Shown here piece after piece: positions 35,437 to 43,932 of a stretch of DNA of 59,472 bases. The DNA comes from Streptomyces sp. NRRL F-6676 (GTDB lineage: Bacteria; Actinomycetota; Actinomycetes; Streptomycetales; Streptomycetaceae). Under the pieces are notes generated by a model. It worked only from the letters and a program-made list of their open reading frames with translations, did not search any database and was not told the origin of the DNA. The position numbers were made by a program, and so were the translations under genes. Location of the stretch: assembly GCF_000725625.1 (NCBI RefSeq), contig NZ_KL647085.1, positions 1 to 59,472 on the forward strand, given 5' to 3'. Each line of letters opens with the position of its first letter. Within the stretch, counting starts at the first letter, position 1.

Positions 35437-35955
35437 CTAGAAGAGGTGGATGGCCAGGTGCCCCAGGGGCAGCCCCAGCTGCCAGGCGGGTGTCCACACC
35501 TTCGGGCCGTCGTCCTCACCGGCCGCCGCGGCCGCGCCGCCGGGCACCGCGTCCAGGTCGGGGGCGAGCAGTTCGGTCTCCTCCAGCCACCGCCAGGCCG
35601 CCTCGGCCAGTTCCAGATCGGGGTCCGGGCGCCCGGACTCGGCGGCCACGGCGGACAGATCGGCCAGCCGCTCGCTCACCCAGTCCTGCCACGGCTGGTC
35701 GTACGCCGTCAGCGACAGCCATGTCTCCAGCTGGGTGACGACTCTGATCCCGGAGAGCTCGCGGTCGCTGTCGGAGAGGAAGATGGTCAGCGCCAGGGCG
35801 TCGCGGCCCGCCTTGAACTCGAAGGACGTCGGCGGCATGAGGTCGCCGGTGCGCAGCAGTTCGTCGGCGATGTACTCCGCGTACATCCATGCCATGGGGA
35901 CGGCCAGTTCGCCGCCGTCGTCGCCGTCCGTGCTCTCTTGACCCCTGTGCAACAT
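35437..35955 (-). CDS. Hypothetical protein, 172 aa
   Basis: No family recognised. Acidic, soluble-looking and mixed alpha/beta: WMYAEYIADELLRTGDLMPP, FEFKAGRDALALTIFLSDSD, then TWLSLTAYDQPWQDWVSERL. There is a Gly/Ala-rich linker (PGGAAAAAGEDDG) before the last 25 residues (WTPAWQLGLPLGHLAIHLF). ATG 35955 is preceded by GGGAAGG. No signal peptide. It is convergent with the I36-like gene and tandem with the following ECF sigma gene, 108 bp away. Confidence 0.65.
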   Translation of the reverse strand: MLHRGQESTDGDDGGELAVPMAWMYAEYIADELLRTGDLMPPTSFEFKAGRDALALTIFLSDSDRELSGIRVVTQLETWLSLTAYDQPWQDWVSERLADLSAVAAESGRPDPDLELAEAAWRWLEETELLAPDLDAVPGGAAAAAGEDDGPKVWTPAWQLGLPLGHLAIHLF

Positions 35956-36063
35956 CCTTCCCCGCCTTCCTCCGGTGCGTGCGCGTCACCGATGAGGACA
36001 GCCCATTGCCCAACCATGGTCCGCAGCAAGGCGCTTTGCGAAGCCTTGACCTGTTCTTCGGTT

Positions 36064-36612
36064 TCAGCGCAGGTCGGCCGCGTATCCCGGTAGCACTCTG
36101 CGCAGGGCGCGCAGCGCGTAGTACGCGCGGGACTTCACGGTACCGGGGGGAATGCCGAGCGCCTCGGCGGCCTCCGCCACACTCGCCCCGCGGAAGTACA
36201 CCTGCACCAGGACTTCGCGATGCTCGGGTGTGAGTGTCTTCACAGCCTCGCGTACGTCGAGCATGGCGGCGGAGCGCTCCGCGTGGTCCGCGCACACCGG
36301 GGCGTGCGCCAGCACGGCGTCGCCGACCTCGGCCGGGCGGGCCTGACGCGCCCGGCGCGCGTCGATGGCCAGCCGCCGCGCGACGGTGAGCAGCCAGGGG
36401 CGCACGGAGGTGAAGTCGTGCGCACGGAGCGCCTCGGGGTGCTGCCAGGCCCGCAGCAGCGTCTCCTGCACCAGATCCTCGGCCCGCTGCCGGTCCCCGT
36501 CGCACAACCGCAGCAGCAGGGCGAACAGCGGCCGACCGTGCTCGCGTTGCAGCGCGGCCAGCTCGTGCTCGGCGGTCGTCGTGCGGTGGGTACGGGTGGT
36601 CACGGCCGTCAT
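36064..36612 (-). CDS. ECF RNA polymerase sigma factor (SigL/SigK-like group)
   Basis: 182 aa. Region 2 contains PLFALLLRLCDGDRQRAEDL, VQETLLRAWQHPEAL and VRPWLLTVARRLAIDARRAR; region 4 contains LTPEHREVLVQVYFRGASVA and LGIPPGTVKSRAYYALRALR. This resembles the actinobacterial ECF groups that pair with ZAS anti-sigma factors, but no anti-sigma gene follows; the next minus-strand gene is the unrelated 172-aa protein. The only ZAS gene of the window lies 9 kb away, near another sigma gene. It may act with an unlinked partner. The upstream neighbour is a universal stress protein on the same strand. Confidence 0.92.
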   Translation of the reverse strand: MTAVTTRTHRTTTAEHELAALQREHGRPLFALLLRLCDGDRQRAEDLVQETLLRAWQHPEALRAHDFTSVRPWLLTVARRLAIDARRARQARPAEVGDAVLAHAPVCADHAERSAAMLDVREAVKTLTPEHREVLVQVYFRGASVAEAAEALGIPPGTVKSRAYYALRALRRVLPGYAADLR

Positions 36613-36720
36613 GGCCGTATGCCAGCGCGTGGAATGTCCTTCGGACAGGGTGGGGGCGGGGCGGTGCGGTGGACGGTCGAAGTAGTCGGCGAACGGTTCG
36701 ATGAACGGTCGGGCTCCGGC

Positions 36721-37182
36721 CTACGGCACCACCGTCACGGGCCACCGGCCCGCCTTGACCAGTCGGATCGCCACCGAGCCGATGAACCGGTGGCCGGCCT
36801 GTTCCGAGGCGCCGACCACCACCGCGTCCGCCTTGAGTTCATCGGCGGCCTTGACCAGGCCGCCGTAGGGATCGCCGCGGAACGTGTGGAACTGCCAGCG
36901 GATCTCGAACGTGTCCTTGACCCGTTCCGTCTCCTGCCGGATCTGGGCCGCGATGCCCTCGGCGATCTCGTCCGTCGTCTCGGCGACCGGCACCCCCATC
37001 GCCGCGCCCGCCGCCATGACCGGCTGCACGTACACCACCGCCAGGAGGGCGTGCTGGCGACGGGCCAGGCCCCCGGCGTACGCCGCGGCGCGCAACGAGG
37101 ACTCGGAGCCGTCCACGCCGACCACGATGACCTTGGGGCCGTCGGTACCGCGTTCGAACTGCGGGGGATGCTGATCAGTCAC
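36721..37182 (-). CDS. Universal stress protein (UspA family)
   Basis: A single-domain 153-residue UspA. The first strand VIVVGVDGSESSLRAAAYAG and the nucleotide-binding loop VVGASEQAGHRFIGSVAIRL (G-x2-x-G-x9-GS-type) followed by PVTVVP indicate the ATP-binding subfamily. The start is GTG 37182. Usp proteins bind ATP and support survival under oxygen or nutrient stress. Monocistronic by spacing; it reads toward the ECF sigma gene 108 bp downstream. Confidence 0.93.
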   Translation of the reverse strand: MTDQHPPQFERGTDGPKVIVVGVDGSESSLRAAAYAGGLARRQHALLAVVYVQPVMAAGAAMGVPVAETTDEIAEGIAAQIRQETERVKDTFEIRWQFHTFRGDPYGGLVKAADELKADAVVVGASEQAGHRFIGSVAIRLVKAGRWPVTVVP

Positions 37183-37357
37183 GGCTGGAGGTTATCGGAA
37201 CCCCCAGGTCCCGTACCCGGGCGGGAGTCCACTGGCCGGACGGGGGAGCGGGCGCCGCCGGGTCCGGGCCCGTGCCGCTCCCCCGGGCGAGTGCTTTCCC
37301 GGCGCCGCGGCGGTGTTGCTCAGCGGTGTCGCCCCGCCGTTGCGCGACTGATGAGTC

Positions 37358-38212
37358 ATGAAAAAGGATCAGCTGTTCACCCGACGCCGGGTCCTGCTGG
37401 CCGGCGCCGCCGCTCTGGGAGCGGCCGGTGCGACGGGCACGGCCGCGCTGCTCGGCACGGACGACAACGACGGAGGCGCCGGCGCCTCCGCCTCGCGCGC
37501 GCCCCTCGCCGGCGCCCCCGCGAACCGTCCGTCGGCGCCCTCCGCCTACCGGCTGCGGCCCCTGACCGGCTACGCGGCGGGTCCCGCGGGACCGCCCCGC
37601 ACCCCCGTCCGGCACGAGCCGCTGCTGAGCATGCCCGGACACGGCCGCAGCATGGTGCTGACCTTCGACGACGGCCCCCACCCCCGCTACACCCCGCAGA
37701 TCCTGGACACCCTGCGCGAGTACGACGTCCGCGCCACGTTCTTCGTGTGCGGCGAGATGGCCGTCGAGTACAAGGACCTGCTGGCCAGGATGGCGGACGA
37801 GGGCCATCTCGTCGGCAACCACACCTGGTCCCACCCGCTGCTCACGCGGATGAGCCGGGACGGGATCCGCTCGGAGATGACCCGCACCAGCAAGGTCATC
37901 AAGAATGCCTACGGCGAGCGCCCCCTGTGGTTCCGCGCCCCCTACGGCGCCTGGAACCGCACCACGTTCCGGCTCGGCTCCGACATGGGCATGGAACCGC
38001 TGGCCTGGACCGTCGACACCCGGGACTGGACCACGCCGGGCACGGACGTCATCGTCGACCGGGTCGAGGAGGGCGCCGCCGCGGGGGTGGTCGTCCTCTC
38101 GCACGACGCCGGCGGCAACCGCTCGCAGAGCGTCCGCGCACTGCGCCGGTATCTGCCGTGGCTGCTCGACTCCGGCTACCACCTGATGCTGCCCCGGCGC
38201 GCCTTCGCCTAG
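37358..38212 (+). CDS. Tat-exported polysaccharide deacetylase (CE4/NodB)
   Basis: 284 aa. The N-terminus MKKDQLFTRRRVLLAGAAAL has a twin-arginine signal, so it is exported folded. The NodB domain has all five motifs: TFDDGPHPRY (102-111, Asp104/Asp105), HTWSHP with metal-ligand His155 and His159, RAPYGAW, DTRDW and VVLSHDAGG. Such enzymes remove acetyl groups from peptidoglycan or chitin-like polymers outside the cell. A Ser/Ala/Pro linker (about 38-65) spaces the domain from the membrane. Stand-alone gene, convergent with the sortase gene. Confidence 0.94.
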   Translation: MKKDQLFTRRRVLLAGAAALGAAGATGTAALLGTDDNDGGAGASASRAPLAGAPANRPSAPSAYRLRPLTGYAAGPAGPPRTPVRHEPLLSMPGHGRSMVLTFDDGPHPRYTPQILDTLREYDVRATFFVCGEMAVEYKDLLARMADEGHLVGNHTWSHPLLTRMSRDGIRSEMTRTSKVIKNAYGERPLWFRAPYGAWNRTTFRLGSDMGMEPLAWTVDTRDWTTPGTDVIVDRVEEGAAAGVVVLSHDAGGNRSQSVRALRRYLPWLLDSGYHLMLPRRAFA

Positions 38213-38249
38213 AAAACGGGCGGACGTACCCGCCCCCCGGCCGGGGTAC

Positions 38250-38945
38250 TCAGCGCACCCCGGTCAGGCGGGCGAAGACGACGACGTTGCCCGAGTAGCC
38301 GTTCTGCTTGGTGAAGCCGCCGCCGCAGGTGATGACGCGCAGCTCCGGCCGGCCCGTGGAGCCGTACACCCGGTCGCCGGGGAAGTTCGCCTTGTCGAAG
38401 ACCTCGATGCCATAGATCTCGAACACGGCCGTCTTCCCGTCCTTGCGCCGCACCTCCACGTGGTTGCCCTTCTTCAGGGCACCGAGCCCGTAGAAGACGG
38501 CCGGGCCCTTGTTGTTGTCCACATGGCCGACGACGACCGCCGTGCCGTTCTCGCCGGGGGAGACGGCGCCGGTGAACCAGCCGGCGAGATTGGGGTCGTC
38601 GGGCGGCGGCGCGGCCACCCAGCCGTCGGAGTCCAGGCCCACCGGCATCACGGGGGCGTCGACCTGGATCATCGGGATGCGCACCCGGTCGACCGCGGAG
38701 TACGGCAGCGGGGCGGGCGTGGAGCCGGTGACGGAGGCCGGGGCGGAGGCGCTGGGGCGCGGGCTCGCGCTGTCCTGCGCGGCCGCGGCCGTCGCGGGCT
38801 GCGGGGGGCCGGAGTCGAACTCGCCCGAGCCGTTGCGGATGAGGGCGAGGCCGGTCAGCAGGACAAGCGCTATCACGCCCCACGGGGCGCGCTTCTTCGG
38901 CTTCTCCTCCGCTTCGGGCTCGGTGGGAACCACGGACGCAGACAT
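38250..38945 (-). CDS. Class F sortase
   Basis: 231 aa. An N-terminal membrane anchor (WGVIALVLLTGLALIRNG, about 22-40) and a Pro/Ser/Ala linker are followed by the sortase barrel: VRIPMIQVDAPVMPVGLDSD, the His of TAVVVGHVDNNKGPAVF, the Cys of RVITCGGGFTKQNGYSGNVV, and a downstream Arg (ARLTGVR). Class F sortases are typical of actinobacteria; many have no proven substrate. Two cell-surface-type proteins with C-terminal membrane helix and basic tail are encoded next (39277 and 40223), but neither carries an LPxTG-like motif. GAGAGGGG precedes ATG 38945. Confidence 0.93.
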   Translation of the reverse strand: MSASVVPTEPEAEEKPKKRAPWGVIALVLLTGLALIRNGSGEFDSGPPQPATAAAAQDSASPRPSASAPASVTGSTPAPLPYSAVDRVRIPMIQVDAPVMPVGLDSDGWVAAPPPDDPNLAGWFTGAVSPGENGTAVVVGHVDNNKGPAVFYGLGALKKGNHVEVRRKDGKTAVFEIYGIEVFDKANFPGDRVYGSTGRPELRVITCGGGFTKQNGYSGNVVVFARLTGVR

Positions 38946-39276
38946 TCGCCATCCCCTCTCGGCACGGCCGTCGCCGTGTCACTCGCGCATGGCAGCACGC
39001 TAAGCGCGGCGTGGGCGGCGGGCGACGGGGGAGCGGACGAACGGGTGGTGCCCCGCACGGCCGTGCGCCATCCGAGTTGCCGCGCGGCGAGGCGTACCGA
39101 CAGGGCGTGACCTGCGGCGACTTCCCCGGCGCGAAAATCCCTCGGCGTGTCGTCCCACCGGAACGGACCAGCGTCGACATGCGGCTTTCCGCACCGCAAC
39201 TGAGGGTCTGTCTGGGAGGCGCTTGCTCGCCGATCGACCGGGGACCGGGTCCCGGGGCGCCTTCCGCGGAGGTGAC

Positions 39277-40077
39277 ATGCGTACCACTCGTGCCCTGGCG
39301 GCCGGTGCCGCCGCGGCCCTGGCCGTGGGGCTGGCCGCGCCCACGGCGGCGGCCTGGAACGATCCGGGCGGTGATCCCGGCGGCGGTGTCAACGGCACCA
39401 GCGTCAGCAGCTACACCGAGACCACGGACGGCGGGAACGGCCGCGCCGACCAGAACGACCCCAACAACCAGGGCGGCCAGGGCGGCCGCGACGACCAGGG
39501 CGGCCAGGGCAACCAGAACGGCCAGGGCAACCAGAACGGCCAGGGCGGTGACGGCCGTCAGGACGGCCAGGATCCCCAGGGCGGTGACGGCGGCGGCCGG
39601 GGCGGCGACGGCGGACAGGGCGGCCGTGGCGGTGACGGCCAGGGCGGCCGGGGTGACGACACCCTGCGGAACATCGTCGTCCGGCCCGGCGTCGTCTCCC
39701 GGGGCGGCCGGCTGACCATCACGGTCGACGGCAGCCGCTGCCGGCACAACGGCAGCGTCTCCGCGCCGGTCTTCCCCACCACCCGGCTGCGGCCGGTGGG
39801 CGACAACGCGGCGGCGACCGCCACGGTCAGCGTCGACGTCAACGCCCGGCCCGGCCGGTACGACGTCACGGTGCGCTGCGGTGACGGGCGCGATCCCCAG
39901 GTCCTCACCCGGGCCCGGGCGTTCACCGTCATCGGCGGGGTCCGCGGCGGCCTCGGCGGTGCCAGCACCGTCGGCGCCACCCCGGCCGACATGGCGATCG
40001 GCGGCACGCTGGTGGCCGGGGCACTGGTCGGCGGCGGGGTGTTCTGGATGCGCCGCCGCTCGGAGCACAAGGGCTGA
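39277..40077 (+). CDS. Exported surface protein with Gly/Gln/Asp-rich stalk and C-terminal anchor
   Basis: 266 aa from ATG 39277 (GGAGGTGA upstream). The signal peptide (MRTTRALAAGAAAALAVGLA, cleaved near AAA) is followed by a low-complexity stalk at about 40-128 (GGQGNQNGQGNQNGQGGDG and similar). An Ig-like domain (IVVRPGVVSRGGRLTITVDG; GRYDVTVRCGDG) has two cysteines. The end is a membrane helix (MAIGGTLVAGALVGGGVFWM) with RRRSEHKG. No LPxTG. It is divergent from the sortase gene with a 331-bp gap in which I recognise no defined element. It is a paralogue of the convergent gene at 40223. Confidence 0.85.
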   Translation: MRTTRALAAGAAAALAVGLAAPTAAAWNDPGGDPGGGVNGTSVSSYTETTDGGNGRADQNDPNNQGGQGGRDDQGGQGNQNGQGNQNGQGGDGRQDGQDPQGGDGGGRGGDGGQGGRGGDGQGGRGDDTLRNIVVRPGVVSRGGRLTITVDGSRCRHNGSVSAPVFPTTRLRPVGDNAAATATVSVDVNARPGRYDVTVRCGDGRDPQVLTRARAFTVIGGVRGGLGGASTVGATPADMAIGGTLVAGALVGGGVFWMRRRSEHKG

Positions 40078-40102
40078 GCGGCTTCCGCACGCCCAACGGG
40101 CC

Positions 40103-40135
40103 GGCCCCCTCGTCCACCACCGTGACGAGGGGGCC
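40103..40135. terminator. Bidirectional terminator between convergent surface protein genes
   Basis: GGCCCCCTCGTC and GACGAGGGGGCC form a perfect 12-bp stem with a CACCACCGT loop. Confidence 0.85.
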
Positions 40136-40222
40136 GACGCCGTCACGCCACCTGCCGGACACGCACCTCGCCCCGGGACCCGTGGGCGGGTTCCGGGGCG
40201 AGGAAGGGGGATGCGGGACGGG

Positions 40223-40798
40223 TCAGGCGGCCGTGCCGGCCGCGGCGCGGCGGCGGGCCCGGTACCAGGCGACGCCCACCGAGCCCGTGACGAGCGCGGT
40301 GCCGAGGCCGATCTCCTTGAGGTCGAAGCCGCCGATGCTGCCGCCGATGCCGGCGCGCACCCCGTGTTCCGGGTTGCCGGGCGGCATCTCGTGGGAGCCG
40401 GTATGGCCGCCGCCGCCCTGCGCGCGCTCACTGACGGTCAGTTCGGCCTGCTCCGTCTCCCGGCCGCAGCGGACGGTCACCGTGTAGGTGGCCCCCGGGC
40501 GGGCGTCCCAGTCGACCATGGCCGAGGCCGACTTCTGCCCCTTCGGGACCGTCACCGTGTCGAAGACACCGGAGGAGACCCGGGCGGTCTCGTCGCAGCC
40601 CCGTACCGTCAGCGTGACGTGGCCGCCGGGGGCGACCTCCTCGGGCATGACACCGATGCTGAGGTGGGCCGACTCGCCGGTCCCGTGGCCCCCTTCGCCC
40701 TCGCCCTCGCCGCCGCCGTAGGCGACGGCGGCGGGAGCGGTGAAGGTCAGGGCGCTCAGGCCCAGCAGTGCGGCCGACGCAACGCGTATCGCGCGCAT
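40223..40798 (-). CDS. Exported surface protein with Ig-like domain and C-terminal anchor
   Basis: 191 aa from ATG 40798. The signal peptide (MRAIRVASAALLGLSALTFT, cleaved near AVA) is followed by a short Gly/Glu stretch (YGGGEGEGEGGHGTG), an Ig-like domain with two cysteines (HVTLTVRGCDETARVSSGVF; ATYTVTVRCGRETEQAELTV), and a C-terminal helix (IGLGTALVTGSVGVAWYR) with a basic ARRRAAAG tail. Similar layout and Cys spacing to the 39277 protein, with a much shorter stalk. No sorting motif is visible despite the nearby sortase. Function unknown; adhesion or envelope structure is inferred from topology. Confidence 0.83.
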   Translation of the reverse strand: MRAIRVASAALLGLSALTFTAPAAVAYGGGEGEGEGGHGTGESAHLSIGVMPEEVAPGGHVTLTVRGCDETARVSSGVFDTVTVPKGQKSASAMVDWDARPGATYTVTVRCGRETEQAELTVSERAQGGGGHTGSHEMPPGNPEHGVRAGIGGSIGGFDLKEIGLGTALVTGSVGVAWYRARRRAAAGTAA

Positions 40799-40993
40799 GA
40801 TGAATCTCCACGTCCCCGAGGAGCCTTGCTGCGGACCTTTTCCGCTTGCACCAGAAATGCACCTCGTCGCCCGAAACGCTAGGAAAGGGTGACCGGCGGC
40901 GCGATCGCAGTGCGACGAACGGGTCACGCGACTCGGCCGTTCGGGCGGGAAACGCACCGGCGGGGTGCCCCGGCCGCCTCCCGCCGGCCGGGG

Positions 40994-41752
40994 TCACAGA
41001 TGCGGGAACAGCGCCAGGAACGGGTCCGTGGACGCCGACAGGCCCCGGCTGTAGGGAGCGTCGAAGTCCCAGATGAGGAAGAGCAGGAAGGCGATCAGCG
41101 CCGAGAACAGCCCGGCGAGGATCAGCTCCCGGGTGGTGCGCCGGATCTGGAGTGCGAAGACCATGCCGATGGTCACCACCGCGCCGGTGAGCAGCCCGAA
41201 CCACACCACGCCCGGCATCGTCGCCCCCGTCGAGTCCGCGCGGGCGGCGCGGGCGGCGTCCGCGGCGGCCACCTGGTCGACGAGCGGCTGGTAGGCCTGT
41301 GCCTCGTAGTCCGACTTCGGCCGGTACTCCGTGACGTCGTCGCGCACGCGTTGCAGGAGCCTGCCGCCCCGGGCGGTCACCTCTCCGTCGTCCGCCATCG
41401 TGCGCCACTCGGTGTGGACGACGTACCGCACATAGGCGTCGACGTCCGCCCGCACCTTCTCGCGCACGTCCGCCGGGTAGTTCTGCACCCGCTCCGTGAC
41501 CTCGTGCAGCGCCTGGGCCTCCGTCTGGACGTGGTCCTCGGCGGCGCTGCGGGCCTCCCAGACGCCCGCGATGGCCAGACCGAGGACGATGGCGTAGACC
41601 ACGCCGATCATCATCGTCATGTACTCGATCACGTCCGGGGTCTCCGACGGATCGTCGTCCTCGGCGGCCGTGCGGTGGCGCAGGAAGGTCACGATGACCA
41701 CGACGACACAGGCGGCCAGCATGGCGAGGGCGAGAACAAGCCATTCCGACAA
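40994..41752 (-). CDS. DUF4239-family membrane protein
   Basis: 252 aa. The start is TTG 41752 (LSEWLVLALAMLAACVVVVI) with GGAGG 7 nt upstream; the frame runs on upstream through the broken Pro-rich gene, but that part is not homologous. Two N-terminal transmembrane helices (the second EYMTMMIGVVYAIVLGLAIA), a helical extracytoplasmic or cytosolic domain (YPADVREKVRADVDAYVRYV), and two more helices near the end (VVWFGLLTGAVVTIGMVFAL; LFSALIAFLLFLIWDF) match DUF4239. Members occur in bacteria and plants without known function. It is probably co-transcribed with the gene at 41797. Confidence 0.85.
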   Translation of the reverse strand: MSEWLVLALAMLAACVVVVIVTFLRHRTAAEDDDPSETPDVIEYMTMMIGVVYAIVLGLAIAGVWEARSAAEDHVQTEAQALHEVTERVQNYPADVREKVRADVDAYVRYVVHTEWRTMADDGEVTARGGRLLQRVRDDVTEYRPKSDYEAQAYQPLVDQVAAADAARAARADSTGATMPGVVWFGLLTGAVVTIGMVFALQIRRTTRELILAGLFSALIAFLLFLIWDFDAPYSRGLSASTDPFLALFPHL

Positions 41753-41796
41753 CGGTTGCCTCCAGTGAGCGGGGGTGGGGTCCGGCGCGGGGTCGG

Positions 41797-42547
41797 TCAG
41801 CGCGGACGGAGTGCGGCGACGGCGAGTACGGCGGGGGCGGTGATGAGGAGCATGAAGACCACCGGCGAGGTGCTCGAGCGCACCCGGTGGTGCGCGGCCG
41901 GCGGGTGGTACGCCGGGTAGCTCACGGGGGACGCCGGGGGGCTCGGGGTCGGCCTGGGTCTCGGCTTCGCCGCGTGCGTCGGCGCGGGTGCCGGGGGCGG
42001 GACCGCGGCCCTCGGCGGCGGGGTCCGCACCGGCTCGGGACGCGGGGGCGCGGGCTTCGGTGCCGGGGGCGGCGGGGTGGGCGTCGGTGTCGGTCTCGGT
42101 GTCGGTTTCGGCGGGGTGGGCGTCGGCTTCGGAGGCGTCGGTTTCGGCGGCGGGGTGGGCGCCGGGGGCGGTGTCGGCGTCGGGCAGGGCGGGGGCGGCG
42201 GAGGCGGGCACGGCGGGGGGGGGGGGCCGTGCCCGGCCCCCCCCCCCCCCGCCCCCCCCCCCCCCGCCAAAACCGACCCCCCCGAAGCCGACGCCCACCC
42301 CGCCGAAACCGACACCGAGACCGACCCCGACCCCCCCCCCGCCGCCCCCGGCACCGAAGCCCGCGCCCCCGCGTCCCGAGCCGGTGCGGACCCCGCCGCC
42401 GAGGCCGCCCGAGACGTACGCGCAGGCGTCGGCGGACGCCGTGCCGGTGGGGGCGCCCGCGAGCGCCCACACCAGCGTCATCACGCCCAACAGCCGCACG
42501 GCGACGGCCGATCGGCTCGATTCGGATCCATGCACGACGGAGAGCAT
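41797..42547 (-). pseudogene. Pro-rich exported protein, reading frame broken in an inverted repeat
   Basis: A signal-peptide-like start (MLSVVHGSESSRSAVAVRLL, then GVMTLVWALAGAPTGTASAD) begins at ATG 42547 and runs into a Gly-rich frame. The sensible C-terminus lies one frame over: PTPTPPPAPTPPPKPTPPKP and similar Pro-rich sequence, a transmembrane helix (VVFMLLITAPAVLAVAAL) and RPR ending at 41797. The change of frame falls in the homopolymer tract (G12, then C14-G-C14) at 42215-42265, at the centre of a large inverted repeat. Either the gene is disrupted, slippage changes its frame, or the assembly is wrong here. The intact form would be a secreted Pro-rich stalk protein anchored at its C-terminus, in a run with the DUF4239 gene. 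Confidence 0.6.
42010..42404. repeat. About 140-bp inverted repeat around a poly-G/poly-C core
   Basis: The left arm (42010-42150) and right arm (42266-42404) are near-identical reverse complements. Both carry GGGGTCCGCACCGGCTCGGG, then GACGCGGGGGCGCGGGCTTC and GGTCTCGGTGTCGGTTTCGG on one strand or the other. The 115-bp centre contains G12, a GGGCACGGC/GCCGTGCCC hairpin and C14-G-C14. It lies within the Pro-rich gene. Confidence 0.85.
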
Positions 42548-42748
42548 GGGCCGCCCCGTGGTCATACACGCGGAAGATCGGCTCAAATACCCCGAAGGAG
42601 GGATAACTTCCCGTCCGGGTTTGACATTGCCCACAGAAATTCCCGACGCCGTTGAACACGGGTGGTGCCCCCGCGCGTACCTAGGGCCATAAGCGGCGCA
42701 CGAGCCCGCGGTGACAGCCAAGTGGCAAGCAGATAGCTGGAGTTGACA

Positions 42749-43684
42749 ATGAACAGAGCCTGGCGGAGCGCCTCCCTCATGGCGACGGCGGCCGCGCTCC
42801 TGGCGCTGACGACGGCGTGCGGCCAGGACAACGGCGGCCAGTCGACCGGCAGTCAGAACGTCGGCGCCGCGGCGGGCGGCTACGCGACCAGTTCACCGTC
42901 CGGGGCCGCCAGCCCGAACGGGTCCGGCTCCCGGATCGGGGAGAGCGCGATCACCGCCAAACCGGCGGGCAAGCTGTCCCTGAGCGAGAGCGCGAACCTC
43001 GGCGACGTGGTCACCGACGGCTCCGGGATGACCCTCTACCGCTTCGACGACGACACCGCCAAGCCGCCGAAGTCCTCCTGCGCCGGCGAATGCGCCAAGG
43101 TCTGGCCGCCGGTGCCCGCGGAGGGCGCCTCGGCCGCCACCGGCATCGACAAGTCCCTGATCGGCGAGGTCACCCGGAGCGACGGCACCAAGCAGCTCAC
43201 CGTCGCCGGCTGGCCGATGTACCGCTACGCCAAGGACACCGAGGCCGGGGACACCAAGGGCGAGGGCGTGGGCGGCAAGTGGTTCGCCACGGCCGCCGAC
43301 GGCAAGAAGGCGACGCTGCCGGGCCTCTCCGTCCGCAAGGACGCCAAGCTCGGCGACATCGTCGTCGACAGAAACGGCAGGACCGTCTACCGCTTCATGA
43401 AGGACCAGGCCTGGCCCGTCTCCAAGTCGGCCTGCACCGGCGCCTGCCTGGAGAAGTGGCCGGTCGTCGCCCCGGTCGAGGAGGCGGACACCAAGGGCGT
43501 CGTGAAGAAGGGCCTGATGCCGTTCACCCGCCCCGACGGCGCCAAGCAGATGACGGTCAACTGCTGGCCCATCTACACCTTCGCCGGTGACAAGGCCGCC
43601 GGCGACACCAACGGACAGGGCGTCGGCGGCACGTGGTACGCGGTCGCTCCGGACGGCAAGCCGGTCGGTGCGCCGAAGAAGTAG
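42749..43684 (+). CDS. SCO0930-family lipoprotein
   Basis: 311 aa. The signal peptide ends at a lipobox (LALTTAC, lipidated Cys24). After a Gly/Ser/Asn-rich linker come repeats of the COG4315/Lipoprotein_15 module: GDVVTDGSGMTLYRFDDDTA with CAGECAKVWPPV, and GDIVVDRNGRTVYRFMKDQA with CTGACLEKWPVV, each followed by a KQ(L/M)TV segment and GVGGKWF or GVGGTWYA. The paired cysteines suggest disulfides. In S. coelicolor the corresponding gene lies next to rmdA, as I recall it, and this is repeated here. The role is unknown; extracytoplasmic redox or metal handling has been suggested for the module. ATG 42749 follows GGAG. Confidence 0.92.
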   Translation: MNRAWRSASLMATAAALLALTTACGQDNGGQSTGSQNVGAAAGGYATSSPSGAASPNGSGSRIGESAITAKPAGKLSLSESANLGDVVTDGSGMTLYRFDDDTAKPPKSSCAGECAKVWPPVPAEGASAATGIDKSLIGEVTRSDGTKQLTVAGWPMYRYAKDTEAGDTKGEGVGGKWFATAADGKKATLPGLSVRKDAKLGDIVVDRNGRTVYRFMKDQAWPVSKSACTGACLEKWPVVAPVEEADTKGVVKKGLMPFTRPDGAKQMTVNCWPIYTFAGDKAAGDTNGQGVGGTWYAVAPDGKPVGAPKK

Positions 43685-43719
43685 AAGAAGTAACCGTCCG
43701 TCTCTCCCCCTCCCCGGCC

Positions 43720-43744
43720 GCCCCCTCCGCCTCGCGGAGGGGGC
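43720..43744 (+). terminator. Intrinsic terminator of the lipoprotein gene
   Basis: GCCCCCTCCGC, loop CTC, GCGGAGGGGGC: an 11-bp perfect stem 35 bp after the stop. The remaining 188 bp up to the next gene has a somewhat less GC-rich stretch near 43800-43850 that probably holds the methyltransferase promoter. Confidence 0.8.
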
Positions 43745-43932
43745 GCCTCCGTGTGCGCCTGCCCCCTCGGCACGTGCCCCGCGTGCGGGACCGGAACGGA
43801 CGTGCAATTTCCGTTTCCTCTCGCCCTGTTGGCGGACGATCAGTAGCCTTCGGCTCGAACACCGGATCGGCTCGGCCGTCGCAAGCCGGCCCAAGCCGAC
43901 ACAAGTCGCCGTCAACCGCCTTGGAGTGCTAG

